This document shows, piece after piece, positions 4,808-5,394 of a stretch of DNA of 5,394 nucleotides (position 1 is its first letter; every line of letters begins with the position of its first letter). Where the stretch lies: contig JAAVHM010000025.1 of assembly GCA_014799675.1 (NCBI GenBank), forward strand, positions 4,475 through 9,868. The letters are read 5' to 3'. Made by a program: the position numbers and the translations under genes. This DNA is from Ruminococcus sp. GTDB lineage: Bacteria; Bacillota; Clostridia; Oscillospirales; Ruminococcaceae. The notes beneath the pieces are model-generated. The model worked only from the letters and a program-made list of their open reading frames with translations, had not been told where the DNA came from and ran no database searches.

Positions 4808-5394
4808 ATGAAAAACATTGATGAAACACTTAAAAAGCTTTACGGAGAAAAGGCTCTGGACGCCCAGCGGGAGCGTTATCAAAAGGCGGAAAAAGCCTTT
4901 GAGGAGCTTTTCGGCGCGCAGGAAAACACCATGATCTTTTCCGCTTCGGGCAGAACGGAGGTCGGCGGAAACCACACCGACCACAACCGCGGAAAAGTCC
5001 TTGCGGCGGCGGTAAGCCTTGACGTTATCGCATTTGTTGTTCCAACGGCGGACGGCGTTATCACCGTTAAGTCGGAGGGCTTCCCGCAGGACGAGGTGGA
5101 CGTTTCCGACCTGTCTGTGAAAGAGGCGGACAAGAACACCTCCGCCGCGCTGATACGGGGCGTTGCGGACGCTTTCAAGCGGGACGGGCTTTCTATCGGC
5201 GGCTTCAAGGCTTACACTACCTCGAACGTGCTTAAGGGAAGCGGAATTTCCTCCTCGGCGGCGTTTGAAGTCCTTATCGGAACAATCCTTTCCCACCTTT
5301 ACAACGGCGGCTCGGTAAGTCCCGTTAAGATCGCCCAGTTTGCCCAGTACGCCGAAAACGCACATTTCGGCAAGCCCAGCGGACTTATGGATCA
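4808..5394 (+). CDS. galK: Galactokinase, N-terminal 195 residues (runs off the right edge)
   Basis: The open frame begins MKNIDETLKK and runs to the window edge, ending mid-codon. The start is supported by AAGGAG (4794-4799), 8 bases upstream. Galactokinase phosphorylates alpha-D-galactose to galactose-1-phosphate with ATP in the cytoplasm, the first kinase step of the Leloir pathway. Visible motifs are the galactokinase signature GRTEVGGNHTDHN (48-60), the GHMP-kinase ATP loop KGSGISSSAAFE (143-154), and GKPSGLMD (188-195), which should continue as the conserved MDQ. Arg49 and Asp195 match the catalytic Arg and Asp of characterised GalK. In the signature, Asn55 stands where the commonest form has Glu (GEHTD); the GGNHTD form is, from memory, usual in clostridial homologues, so loss of activity is not implied. 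Members of this type are about 430 residues, so roughly half is missing here. It lies 30 bases after the LRR gene with no terminator or clear promoter between. Whether galT or galE follow cannot be seen. Confidence 0.93.
   Translation, partial: MKNIDETLKKLYGEKALDAQRERYQKAEKAFEELFGAQENTMIFSASGRTEVGGNHTDHNRGKVLAAAVSLDVIAFVVPTADGVITVKSEGFPQDEVDVSDLSVKEADKNTSAALIRGVADAFKRDGLSIGGFKAYTTSNVLKGSGISSSAAFEVLIGTILSHLYNGGSVSPVKIAQFAQYAENAHFGKPSGLMD

Noticed and set aside
4802..5365. Long open frame on the minus strand, 187 codons
   Set aside because: It lies opposite galK, whose plus-strand translation has intact galactokinase and GHMP motifs and a ribosome binding site; the reverse frame has no recognisable motif.
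1..5394. CRISPR arrays, tRNA or rRNA genes, transposases or insertion sequence ends
   Set aside because: No regularly spaced repeats, RNA-gene-like segments or transposase motifs were seen; all gaps are short and accounted for.

Overview
The window looks like chromosomal DNA from a Bacillota (Firmicutes) bacterium, probably a gut Clostridia/Ruminococcus-type organism. This is an inference from several signs: strong AAGGAG/GGAGG ribosome binding sites, AT-rich intergenic DNA with near-consensus sigma-A promoters, a lipobox lipoprotein, a BspA-like leucine-rich-repeat protein, and a galactokinase with the GRTEVGGNHTDHN-type signature. Most genes have moderate GC, but one (3650-4777) is clearly more AT-rich.

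Layout. On the minus strand, a Fic-domain protein (821-102, TTG start) is followed after 29 bases by the first 24 codons of another gene that leaves the window at base 1; the two are probably one operon. A 184-bp AT-rich divergent intergenic region (822-1005) holds two back-to-back promoters and a perfect 7-bp dyad in the predicted fic leader. On the plus strand come a CapA/PgsA-type metallophosphatase-fold lipoprotein (1006-2271), a RodA/FtsW/SpoVE (SEDS) membrane protein (2365-3525), a 124-bp gap with two hairpins, a secreted LRR_5 plus fibronectin-III-like protein (3650-4777), and the first 195 codons of a galactokinase (4808 to the right edge).

How the genes relate. The CapA-like lipoprotein and the SEDS protein both act at the cell envelope. 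They are not clearly one operon, because each has its own TTGCAA-17-TATAAT promoter with extra shared bases, which suggests parallel control. The LRR/FN3 gene and galK are 30 bp apart and may be cotranscribed, though no functional link is evident. Five apparent coding starts were corrected or decided from ribosome binding sites: the lipoprotein, SEDS and LRR genes start inside longer open frames, fic uses TTG, and galK is open at the right edge.

No convincing new multi-gene system is present. The observations most worth a second look are the self-inhibited Fic protein with its leader dyad and unidentified partner gene, the matching promoters of the two envelope genes, the compositionally foreign LRR gene, and the structured region upstream of it.
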